Assembly: GCA_934045905.1 (NCBI GenBank)
Contig: OW203761.1
Location: 32,042,964-32,106,963 of the forward strand
Length of the DNA: 64,000 bases
DNA from: Leuctra nigra
Taxonomy: Eukaryota; Arthropoda; Insecta; Plecoptera; Leuctridae
Reading direction: 5' to 3'
Positions 47,598-60,200 of this stretch are shown one piece after another; within the stretch, counting starts at the first letter, position 1; each line of letters begins with the position of its first letter. Below the pieces are notes generated by a model that did no database searches, had not been told where the DNA came from, and worked only from the letters and a program-made list of their open reading frames with translations. Both the position numbers and the translations under genes were made by a program.

Positions 47598-48243
47598 CTA
47601 CTTGTAAATTATTCGCAAAATTATACACTATTACCTACACTAAGTTTCATCAGCGAATTCTCTTGAACTTTGATTTCCCGTTTACTTCGGTACCTACCTA
47701 CTATTACCCGAGTAAAATCTGGCAAGATACAAGATAGGTACAGTGAGGAATTACGCTATTATCAACGTTATCAAGTTATCAGCAATCAATATCATTATTA
47801 TTTCAATTAGGTATTGTACCTGCTGTATATCTTGTTAAAACTACATTTAACAAAAAAAAATCGTTTCTTGGACCAGTAATCGACTCCTATTTTTCCCTGT
47901 TAGAAATAAAACATTGTCGATCACACTATCACTCATAATACATTTTTGTTCATCGATACCAGAAAAAACAAGATATTTTATAATAGGTAGTTTGATTAAA
48001 TCCATGTCAAGAGAATTCCCTATTGAACTAATTTTGTCATCCTGTTAAAAGATATATTTTGAACAAGTTACAACCTACACTCCCTAAAGTTATACTATAA
48101 AATACTATTGCTGTAAAGTTGCACATATAAAAAAATTTAACGAATGATCACAATATCTATTAATCAATCAAAATTCATAGTAGATAGGCAATATCTTTCT
48201 GCTAATGCTACTTAATTACACCCACTTGTATAAAAACTGTTTA

Positions 48244-51200
48244 TCACTGACGATAAAACAACCAAATCGCTAATACCATACTGATAAGTATTACAAAACT
48301 GCCCTGAACACTTGCAGCTCCTGCCAGACGGCACTTAAACATATCGTACCTAGTCGCAGTGCGATGAACAATATTACTGAACTCTGCCTCGACCAGTTGT
48401 CCGTCAAAGTAGGTAATGTCATCTTCAAAGGGATATTCAAATCCCTGCTGGCATTCACACTTGTAGCCGCCAGTTTCATACCCTCTACCCTGGATGGGAA
48501 CGCACTGGAAAATACAAAAAAAATTAATCATATGTCAATACAAATTTGCTAATTTATTAAGCTTGATTTACACGGGTCAATGTATTGATCAATACATTGA
48601 ATTCAAGAGGCTGTGCACATGAGCAGAGCCACTTTTGATATAATAAAGTGGCTCTGCTCATGTGCACAGCCTCTTGAATTCAATGTATTGATCAATACAT
48701 TGACCCGTGTAAATCAAGCTTTAAGATCCAATAACAAATAGTGATATTCCCATGGGAATGTTCTCCCCATGATCATCCATGGATGGGAATCATCCAAATT
48801 TGGGAACATTTCCAAATCTGGGGACATAGACTCAAATGATGTTTTTAACCCCATAATATTCACAAAAATATCCCAAAACGTAAAAAAATCTTGCAAAAAT
48901 CGACATTGGGGAATATTCCCTAGAAATGCATGTTGGGAATTTCACAATAATAATTCACAAACAATATACCTAATGAATGACTGTTCACATTCATTAATGC
49001 AATGCAGGCATAAAGGGGTGTCCAACAACATCGATATGATAACAATAGCCATTTTGTTATCATCCAGGAGGCAATACTGTAAAGGTCAAGGCTATTCAGT
49101 TTAATGTAGGGTACCTATATCGGTAAGGTGACCATATTCGAGAGGAGTCAAACCGGGACAAAGTTTCTGAGTGATATAAAGGGGGGTCTGGTGGGCTTGC
49201 CCCCCAGAAAAATGCCGCGCAGCGAATTTTTTGAAATGCATCACTCGAAAAAAAATGCATCACGGCTTAAAATCACTTTAAAAGTATAGTTATTTTCAGG
49301 AAAGTAGGTAAACTAACGTGAAAAAATCTAGATCTTGTGGTTGGATGATGGAGTTTTTATGTGGTCATTGATGTCCGACCTACCGCCGTGAGCTATTGAC
49401 AGTATTGTCTCGCAGACCATGCACTTTATTTCGTGGTCATTATCAGTTTTTACCTTTTTCATAAACACAAACTCTTTCTTTAAGTCTTCGTTAAATTTGC
49501 ACTTCCTCCGAGGAGCCATAAGTAAAAGTTCTAACAAGTAACAATAATATCACAGACAGATGAATGACAGGAACACAAACCGGCTAAACCAACTTAACAC
49601 ACGCCATCTTAACTTTCAACGAAATCGAAATCCGTGCGCATCTTCTTTTACGCATCTTAGATGTGACCGCTGTAGACAAAAGTTCCATCTAGCGCCGTTA
49701 GAGTGAACTACCGGGCGGGACATTTTAAGCGGCAATTTCAAAACCGGGACAAATGAGCCGTTTCGCAAAGGTTCTCGGGACACCGGGACAAGAGCATTAA
49801 AAACGGTACTGTACCGGTAAAACTGGTACGTATGGTCACCTTATATATCGGTGCATTTCATATTGGGCGCCCCGACCGATTTTCAACTACAGTACCTACC
49901 TACCAATCTAAACTTTCACATGACAATTTTTCATGAATCAAATGTGCTGCAAAAATCTGACCTTGGATATAAAAACCCTTGTGAAATATATCGGGCTCTG
50001 TGATCAGTTCATAATGCCCAGAACAACCTCGTTGAAAGTGGTCCGTACTTATCCAAGTTAAATTGGTATGTAGTACTCATTGTAGGTTTAAGAAATGTCA
50101 AATATTCCACCTTATACAAGTTAGCCAACATGAAGTGAAATCTATGAACAGATCTTGAATATTCCGAGGCACCAAAACATTGATGTATAAAAATGTAAAG
50201 GTACTACACCTAGTCCGATAATTAATACGATTGCAAATTCAACATGGATTACCAATATTGATATCATTGGACATCCCTTGTAAAAACCGGCTAACTGCGT
50301 TTCTTGCATCTTAAATGTTAAATTAATTGTGCAGTCAATAATATGTAACTCACATATGACGTCTTCTTATGGCATTTGTGCGTGTCCTTGAACCCATTAG
50401 GAACATAGTATTTATCAGGGCATTGATTGATATCTAGTTGGATAAGGTCCATTGTTACAGCAACCACTCCTTTAAATTCGAGGTTGACTTTCAAGCTGTC
50501 CCAACCAAAGAATGGTGCAGCATATGTAATAACCCATTTGTTGGTCTTTCCTCCACAATCGAAGTATGGTGTCGTCCAGTGGCCATGATCCAAGTTAGCT
50601 GCCCTGTAGATTAAAAAAGAATAGAGTTAGTTGTCCGTTATTCTTTTTAAGGAATTGAGCTTTTAAAAAGTGCTTCCATAGATGATAGGTATATTTTGAA
50701 GTGAACTGTCCTTTTAAAACAATTATTTTACAAAGGAACTGCCCCAACACAGCCCATTTGAACCAGCAGGGCGATTGTATAACTTTCTTAGCCGAGATAA
50801 TGGATCGTTATCTATACCAATTGATGAAAGTAAACTATTAATATTATTGTTAACCATTTGAATTGTGCAAAAGCTACGAGAATATGAAATATAATCACAT
50901 TATTTATCTCAGGAAGTCGACTTTAAGCACTTTGAATTGCTTTACCTTCTGATAGGCTAAATTACTTTCATCAATTGGTGTAGATAACGATCCATTATCT
51001 CGGCTAAGAAGTTATACAATCGCACTGCAGTATTCTAACAAGATTCAATGCAATCTTGCATAAACTCACTAAAGTGGTTTGGGACTGCATAGATGAATCA
51101 ATGTAATTTACCTGTAGAAGTTGGGGTAATGCTCATACTTCTTTAAGTACTCCCCAGTTTCGTTGAAGCGTATTTTGATCTTCATGTAAAATTTCTCAAG

Positions 51201-54200
51201 GGAGTCGAAATTACTAGACCACCGTTGCTTGAGAAATTGGAACCATGGCTTATTCGTGTACACTTCATCTGTAAAAACATAGAACAGTTTATTATACAAC
51301 GGTGCATTACACACTGGTCAAGTGGTACATCTACTTTTCTGTGTTGAAGTTTGCTTTCACTTCTTAAGGTGGATTCACACGGCCGTTCCAAACTTCGAGT
51401 TTGAAACTCAAGTTTGCCGAAGTTCCGAATCACCGTTCCCAAAACCTTCGTGTGAACTATGAAAAGATTCGAACTGTGAGGATTGAGTTTCAAACTTTCA
51501 TAGTTCACACGGGAGTTTTTGGAACGGCGATTCGGAACTTTGGCAAACTTGAGTTTCAAACTCGAAGTTTGGAACGGCCGTGTGAATCCACCTTTAGTTG
51601 ACGTCAATTGTACCTTCTTAATGCTAATTTCTTATTTATTTATTGACAATATTATTTCTCCAACATTATGATATTGTATCTTAATTGATTTGTTCCCTAA
51701 AACAATTTAATTTTCTTTCACTGCTATTATTTCTCAATTGTTTGTAACATTTGCTGTTTGACATTCAACGACCATAAGACTATTCCTTACTTCAAACCAT
51801 ATATCAATTATATCAGCCAATAGGTATGTGTCTTGTCTTGTGTCGAAAATCATAGCAAGTTTTCTCACTTTGCAGATGGCATGCAATGTTATACTAATGG
51901 TAATTTTACTAATTAGACACAAACGAAAAATCAGTCTCCAGATGCACGCACTACCTGTCATAATATGACATGTGCTAAATAGATGAATGAAAACTATGCA
52001 GAATGTTCAGATCTCAGTCACCATGGACTACACCATGGACCATGGTTACCTACACTACACTAACATTATAAGATTATAATTAGGTACCTATATATGATCG
52101 ACCTAGAAATCAAAGTAAATGACAGAAATTGAAATTATAATTTTTTGATAAATTTATCTTACCAGATTTATTTAGTCTAGCAACATCTTCCACTTTGAAC
52201 TTTCTGGTGTTCAGTTCAGTCTTGTATGCAAAAGGTGCAAAAAAAGTTCGATTTGTGAACTTCTTACGGTCCCAGTACATTCCTGCAGACCAGATCTTCG
52301 AATCTCCCAGCACCAAAGCTAATGTTTCCCCAATCATTTGATCTTCTGACAAGGGTTTGTCAGCCACACGCTTTCCAGAATACACTTCCTTTGGGTCAGC
52401 AATCTACAACAAAACATTTTTACATTGCTTTATGTGCAAATGCAGGCCACACTACCTTATTTACAGTACCTACTAAAGAGTTCATGTGAAACATTTTATA
52501 GGTACACCTTACATAATATTATATACACGATACGCTACGTCTACGTTATACCTATTTATAGAATGGTAGTAACTCATTCCATTTCTTTTAAACTTGAAGG
52601 TAAATATGTAGTGGTTTCAACTTAGCAATCAAGTGATTTCTATGCTTTTTGCAATAGAATTTTTTATTTTTTTTTTTTAATGTGTAGCATGCAGGTTTTT
52701 TCCCTGGATAGTTATTTATAACTTTAACATTCCGGATTTGACCCCTATACGATTCACGACCATCATGGATTAACATTGCACCGTATCATATAAGGGCCGA
52801 ATCCGGAATTTTAAAGTTATAGGAGAGAGAAATCTCTGGGAGAGAGAGAATGAGAATGAAATGACTTTGTGAATGAAATGATTTTTTGTTAATAAATGTA
52901 AAGTGATGCATTTTTCGAGAAAGCAGAACAAGCGAGAGACTCTTTATAAGCTTGGAAGTAGCGTTCTTGATAACTAAAGAGTAGGACTGTGCGAGTTTGA
53001 TATTTTAAGGTCGAGTCGAGTTCGAGTCGAGTCAGTGAGATGAATCGAGTTTTTCGAGTCGAGTTCGAGTCATGTTCAGCAAATGTTCACCTACGTACTA
53101 TTAGGTCATAAAATTATTATTCGACCATCACAAAATGAATTGAAATATTTACATTAATCATACATCATCTATACATTGTAGGGCTGCTAATTCATGTCAT
53201 TTCTTATTATAAGATAAGATGTGTATTAGGTAAATCATTTTGATTCTCATACTACAGGGGTTTGAAGTGTGCTACTAGAAATTTGTAGCTTGGAATGACA
53301 AGTAAAGATCAAACTTCCTAGGATCTAAGCTTTAACAGCTGCTGTATCTTGGGGGAAAAAAAATTCATTCAATCTGCTACTATAAATACTACTAGGTAGG
53401 TACTACATAGAATGTCAAGGCCAAAGACCCTAGAACTTCCTTAGGCCAAGAATTCTGGGTTATTGCATTCCTAGAAGTATTGTCAGAAGCACTTAGACCT
53501 GCAGTTGAGTTATGTCACTTTATCAGCAGGAATATCATATTTCCCAAATCTCAACAATTTCGTCCAACAATACTTTGTTATTATTTCATTGTGTCATTTT
53601 AACAGAAATGCATGTGTTCTTGTGAGTTGAGGAGTGGATTATTGATAGGAAGAGGTAGGTAGGGGACTGTTAAGGATGTAAGCAATATAAATATTGTCAA
53701 TCAAAAAAAAAAAAAAAAAAAAAAAATTAAACTCGAAAAAGTCGAGTTTAACCTTTTTTGACTCGATTCACCCCCCAAACTCGACTCGAACTCGAAATTT
53801 CGAGTACTCGCACACCCCTACTAAAGAGTACAATTATTTAGGTGTTTGTTTAAACGATAAACTAGGATGGTCTAAACAAGTCAATATGTAGCGTTACGAC
53901 CAAAGCTATGACCAGCCTGAATTTCGTAATGAGATCTTTGAAAGGAGCAATTATAGTCTTTAAAAATCAGGCATACCATTGTAAGACCCATACTTGATTA
54001 TGGTGGAACAGTGTGGGACATACGTAGTAAGCAAGAAGTCCGTAGAGTTAATAGAAAAGGTTCAGAAAGTTGCAGCGAAAAGAGTTCCTAATAAAATAAG
54101 GGAATGGGTGACTAGAAGAAATTAACAGGACCGTCAATAATATCACAGAGTCTGAAGTCAAGCTTTTTCGAAACGTTCCTCTTAGTTTTGTTATGTAAAT

Positions 54201-57200
54201 AACTTGTAATTTTGTTCAAGCTTAAGTTTTTTAGTTTATCTTGTATATTATTCATTGTTCCTTTCTTATTTAAAGTAATACAGTAAACCCTCGTTAATTC
54301 GAATTCAAGGGGACCCAAAAAATCCCAGTTCGAATTAAAAAAGTTCGAAATATTAAAAAAATAAAAAATAGTTTTTTTTTTTTTTTTTTTTTAGTACATA
54401 CCTATTGATTTGATATAACGCGATGTTGATTCATTTTTTTTTGCCTTCAATAGCTAACTCGCACTATATACGCGGCCAAATGCTTTCAAAATGTTGAATG
54501 AAGTTTGAATATTCCCGCCTAAAGTGTTCCAGGGTAAAGTTCGTTCACGATAAGAATTTCACTGACGTTTTAGTCGATCACGTCGTTCATTGGTCAGTCA
54601 CTTGAACACTGCCCTGTCAATGGCAAGACTTTCTTCTTTGTATTATTGAAATTGTATAAATTATGTCAAATACACTATTTTTATTATTAGAAAATATTAG
54701 AAAAATTCAATCAAATTGATTTATTTCCATCTACAGTCGTATTATACATAGTTTTGGATTATTCTATTGATATTTTCATATGTAGGTATACAATTGTTCA
54801 TTTGACTACAGTAGTATCTACACGGCCGCCATTACGGCTTGCAATTCTAATCGTGAATGAACTTTAGGCTAACCTGTATAGGCATCCTGCGTGAAAAAAG
54901 GTTGCCATAGCAACCTGCATAAAAGTATAGGGAATAACAAATCTGACAGCGGCAATCCAAATCTCATATTTAGAGTGATTACTTGTGAAAGAAAGATATT
55001 TAAGTAAGTACAAGTTAATAATAATACGCAATATTTATCCATACACATATTCAAGTTAAATATTCATCTGAGAAACATGATATATAGCTATTATTTATAG
55101 CTTTGACTCATTTCCCCTACCAGAGCATCCTCCAGTTTTCTACCACTGTGACGTCACGAGCAGGATTCCTATACTAAAGAGACTAGACCTACACTTCCCC
55201 CACTCCAACACAACAGAGAGCAGTTTGACTACTCCCTTTGTGACGTGACGCCATTGGAAACATTGGAAATGTGTAGTTTGAGTTTGTTTTTTCGAAGTTT
55301 GTTCACGATTATTTTGTCAATCCTTTTGCAAAGTTTGAATTAAAACAACTGTATGCAAGTTATAACATGGGCTGGGACCAAAATTCAGTTCGAATTTCGA
55401 AATAACCTAAAATTCGATTTATCAAAATTATTTAACATTGTAAAGCCTATACTGAACACTGGTACCATCCACCTAGTTCGAATTTACCCCTAAATTCGAA
55501 TTATTGAAGTTCGAAATAATGAGGGTTTACTGTACCCATATATTGTATTATTAGAAATTCCTTGCCACCTTGTAAATAGTACCATATACCATTTTTTTAG
55601 ATGTAAATAATAAATAATAATCTTCAACTGGTTCCGACAATGTTGTCAGGTCAGACAGTGGGAGTTCCAACTGGGTCTAGGGCCTCGGATCTCTTCCAAA
55701 CCGGCTGGCCAGACCTGACGTTTCATCCTCCTCCTCTTCTTCATCCTCGTCACCTTCCTCCAACTTCTCCACCGGCTCCCTCTAGATCCTCCTGACCTCC
55801 CACCACTTATCTGCTTCCACTTCCTGCTACCTTTGCTGCCTGTCCTCCACGTCTTCTCTGATAAGACAACTCCACTTCTCTCTTGGTCTCCCCACTCTTC
55901 TTCTTCCCGCCACTGTTTCTTCAAACTCCTGTCTTGGGATTCTCTTGAGATCCATTCTTTTCATGTGTCCAAATCATCCTCCTCCTCTTCTTCATCCTCG
56001 TCACCTTCCTCCAACTTCTCCACCAGCTCCCTCCAGATCCTCCTGACCTCCCACCACTTATCTGCTTCCACTTCCTGCTACCTTTGCTGCCTGTCCTCCA
56101 CGTCTTCTCTGATAAGACAACTCCACTTCTCTCTTGGTCTCCCCACTCTTCTTCTTCCCGCCACTGTTTATTCAAACTCCTGTCTTGGGATTCTCTTGAG
56201 ATCCATTCTTTTCATGTGTCCAAACCAACGCAATCTCTCTCTGCCCATCTTGAGCCTCAAACTTTCCACTCCCAGCTCCTTCCTAATACAACAGCTTCTC
56301 AACCTGTCTATCTTTGTCACTCCCTTCACACTTCGTAAGAATTTCATCTCCGCTGCCTCAAGCTGGCTGCGTTCCTTATTTCCAATCCCCCATGTAACTG
56401 CTCCGTATGTTAGTATTGGTAAGAAATATATTTTATACATGAGCAGTTTACACTGGCGAGGGAAATAAAAAATAAAAATGAATTGAACCTTTTTATTTCT
56501 GAGTAAGAACTTGAAAACCGACAACATGGGCGGCTAACTAAGATGAGTAGATACTAGCTTTGTCCTACGATCACCACACTTTACAGGGATCGGAAACTGT
56601 CTGACTAGCTGGCCATGTGCTTGGTCACCTTGAACACAACAATCATAGAACAGGCGGCTGTGATGTCAATCTCGTTACACATGTCTTTATCTCCCGCCAG
56701 AACATAATTCAAATATTCGACAATGCGCTATCATCTTTAGCAGCGGCAAGTTTGAGAAGCTCTTTCAAACCTGGCGGCAATTGTGTGAATCAAATTAAAA
56801 CACTCCAAAATCGTACTTTTTTTAAATTTCGCGGGTCACCGGCCGGAAGTAAACGGGTGCAGGAAGTCATCAGGTGCAAATCGGCGGCCCAAGCACTGGG
56901 CCGCCATCATTTAGCATTGGTCTTATGGGAGTGACGTCACTATACGCAGACAGTTTCCGATCCCTGTAAAGTGTGGTGTTCGTAGCTTTGTCCTTGCATG
57001 GAAGTTTGTGAAATTTTGTTTTGAAATGAAATCATTGTTTAGTACCGTTTCAACCTTACCTGTAAGAATGCACTAATGAAGTTCGAAAGTCGTACAGCCA
57101 TCCTTGCTTCATTAACAAACTGTTTCTCGGCTCCAAATCCCATGTCACCATGCAGGATTAAATCTTGGGGGTGGTACCTAAAATAATTTCATTACATTAC

Positions 57201-60200
57201 AAAATTTAAATTTAATTGTACCTATAGAATACAGTTAGTTCTGGCGTTCATGCTTACTGCTTGCAGTTGAGTTCGTTTACTCCATGAATAAATTTGAGAG
57301 CTTCATCGATGTTCATTCTGCCAGTATTAGTATGCAAAGCTTTCGGACCAGTGGAAAAGTTACGGTACTCGTAAAATCTTTCAAGGTACTTTTCTCGCAT
57401 TTCATTAGTTGCATTGTTCCAATGTACAGGCAGCCTGTGCACCCCTATAACAAAAGTTTTAATACATGTACCCAAACCTTGACTATGGCTGTCGGATTCA
57501 TGGTTCATGAAGTTTTGCTCATTATTGCATAATATGTATAAGAAATTCAACTAGAGTTAAACATACATTCGATCTTCTGACAGTCAAAACCATTGTAATA
57601 TTGTTCTGCTGTTGCTCTCTCCACTATTTCTCCTAGAAACGGTCTGCGTACAATGTTTGGTAAACGCCACCTAGGCTGACATCTACATTGATAGCCCCCT
57701 CTTCGGAAGCCCCAGCCATCTAAAGGTTCACATTCTGTAGTTTCTTTTTTACATCGAGCAGTGTCTTCAAAATGGTTGGGTCCATTGTTTCCTTTGCCTT
57801 TAGGACATTGATTTATATCTATTCGATCGAAGTCCATTTCCAATACTGCTATAGCTGTGTATCTGAAAATGTAAAGAAAAGAAACATAGAGAAAATTACA
57901 TATAGCACATGTAGCTACCTACAAACTGTTATCTGCCTCAGACCCCAGGCAGGGTTGGGTAGGTATAATACGTCCCGTATAAAACACGTATATTACGTAT
58001 GTATAATACTGTATAATACGTAGGTATAATATGTCGACGTTTTATACGTTTTATACATGTTATGATTTAAATTTGTTCACAAATTTATTAAAACCAGCAA
58101 GCTCACTCTGTAAGCCCTTGAAATTCCACAATATAAAGGTACACTTGACAATTCATAAAACGGTATTTGTACGAAACAGATTGGCTGATGGTCAGGTTCC
58201 TTGACAATCAATCCTTGTTATTATCAATGAAATCAGAGCTCACCTACTAGATGTAGATGACGAGTAAGTATTGACTTCATCAGATGATGATATCACATTT
58301 TTTTAGACAATCCATTTCTTTCAAATACCGTTTTATGAATTGTCGAGTGTACCTACACAATGAAGGTAAGAATGCACTTGTACACAAAGAAGGCTGTCAC
58401 ATTAAGAAAACGCTCAGTGTAACGAGTTGATGAGCGAGCACCGAAACGTGCAACATCTCTTACCGAACACAGTTATCTCAAAAAGATAAAAGATAACTAA
58501 CAACAAAAGATAACAAGTCTGTTTGCCTGTCACCAATTTTCACTAAGTTACCTTCTACCCAAATGGAAAAGTAGTCCACAATATCATTGCAGTTTTATTT
58601 AAACTGCTTTGCCATTTTGGTGGAGAAAATGCTGAAAAGACTGAAAAGATAATTTTCGATAAACTCTAAGCGATTTCAAACTCATAAAATGTCTATAATT
58701 CTGTAATTACCTACTTGACTGATTGGGCTTAAAATGACGTGCAAAATGTTAGATAATGTAGGTCTTGATTACCATGCAAAATTTGAACTTTTATCGAAAA
58801 ATTTTGATTGTGCCAAACGGAAGATATTATTTACCAATTTAAGCATTTAGCTGAAACTTTGACAGATTTTAGTCAATGTAGGACGCAATGAATGAGCAAA
58901 ATTTTAAATTGATCGGACCAACCAATGGGAAGATATTTTTTTTAAATTTTTAAAATAATCAGGTATGTAGGTAACGCCCAGAGATGGTCCGAACATATTG
59001 TGTGCAAAATTTCAGCTCGATTGGGGAGAACGCAAAACGGTACGGAACAAGAAAAAAACGGAGGTCCCTGGCAAAAGAGCAAAAAAGGAGAAGCGATCGA
59101 TTCGCTCGCTCAAATAACCTAATGCACGGTGGTATGGGTTGCTTTAGTAGTGCCAACATTTGAAAAAACATATGAACCACCAAATTCAAACATTAGTTTA
59201 TTAGTTACATTAGTTCGCGATAAGTTTAGTTTTTCTAGGTTTTATACGTTTTTTAACGTATTATACGTACGTTTTATACATGTCACGTATAATTAAGTTT
59301 TATACATATACTTACTCAACCCTGACCCCAGGTAACCCATTGGTTACATAAAAATTAACGACTTAGCTATTTATTTGCCAAGTCATCAATGCTGTAGGGC
59401 CTTGTAGTTTAGTTATTTTTGTTTTATTGCAGAACCCTACTTAATTTTTTGAAGATTATCTGTGATTGGTCGATGTGATGGTTGATCTGAATATTCACTT
59501 AAAAAATATGGCCGCCTTTGGCAACGTATTTGAAAGTAATTTCACTACTGTAATTATTCATCGTGGAAAACATAAAAAAGTAAATTGTTACAAAGTCCTA
59601 ACTAATTAACATCTAGCTACTTAATGCAAAAGTAAGTTCTAAGGCCGGGGTAGGACCAAAATTGGATTAAGTTAACTATCGATAGAAAGTGGAAGTTATT
59701 GAATCCCATTGGCTGTGGAATTCGCGCCAACTGGATTCATTGGTTAACTGCTCACTAACTATCGATAGTTAGCTAATCCAAAGTTGGTCCTACCCGGCCT
59801 AAGTGATAGAAAAGGCAGCAAATGATTGAAAGTTTTCCATTTTCCAAAGTTTTCCAAACGTAAACAGTGTCAATACGTGACTCAAGACTCAGAAGTGATG
59901 GTATCAAAATGGCAAATGGGAATTCCACTGCAACTTATCTGATTTCTTTATGCAGATACCAGAGAGTAGATGGCTATTCTCAGTTTCAATGAAAACTAGG
60001 TAGGTAGGTAGGAATATTTTTACTTAAGGTGGCTCAGCCAATCAGGCATGGTCTCAGATCTTCATCAAGTAATAATAGTTTTCAAGGAGTCTGCATACAC
60101 ACTCCTTGAAAAAATTAAACACTTAGTGTGTCTAGTTTCTGAGATAAATTAAGTTTTCTTCCCCATGTTATCTTATGGCAGACAAGTAAAATCGTGTCAC

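Larger units (their letters stand above)
42568..48243. other. Repeat-rich convergent intergenic spacer
   Basis: Between the MPC1 stop and the stop of the Cache-EGF gene. It holds candidate MPC1 poly(A) signals (AATAAA at 42911), MITEs at 44700-44858, 45572-45807, 46410-46553 and 47385-47597, and repeated ATCGATGTATCGA near 44330. It also has a short direct repeat of CCACTGTCGATTTTTTCGAC at 44091-44156 and many GGTAGGTACCTAC-type motifs. One exon-like stretch (43439-43487) cannot be assigned. I see no other gene. Confidence 0.6.
57950..59324. mobile_element. hAT-like element R (1375 bp) carrying two nested repeats
   Basis: Ends CAGGGTTGGGTAGG / ACTCAACCCTG with exact duplication ACCCCAGG at 57942-57949 and 59325-59332. 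Subterminal arrays of TATAATACGT and GTTTTATACGT. Contains MITE P (58141-58351) and family S (58404-59113). Confidence 0.9.

Noticed and set aside
55833..56468. Plus-strand open frame of 211 codons, Ser/Leu-rich
   Set aside because: Antisense of a LINE fragment and inflated by the 251-bp tandem duplication.
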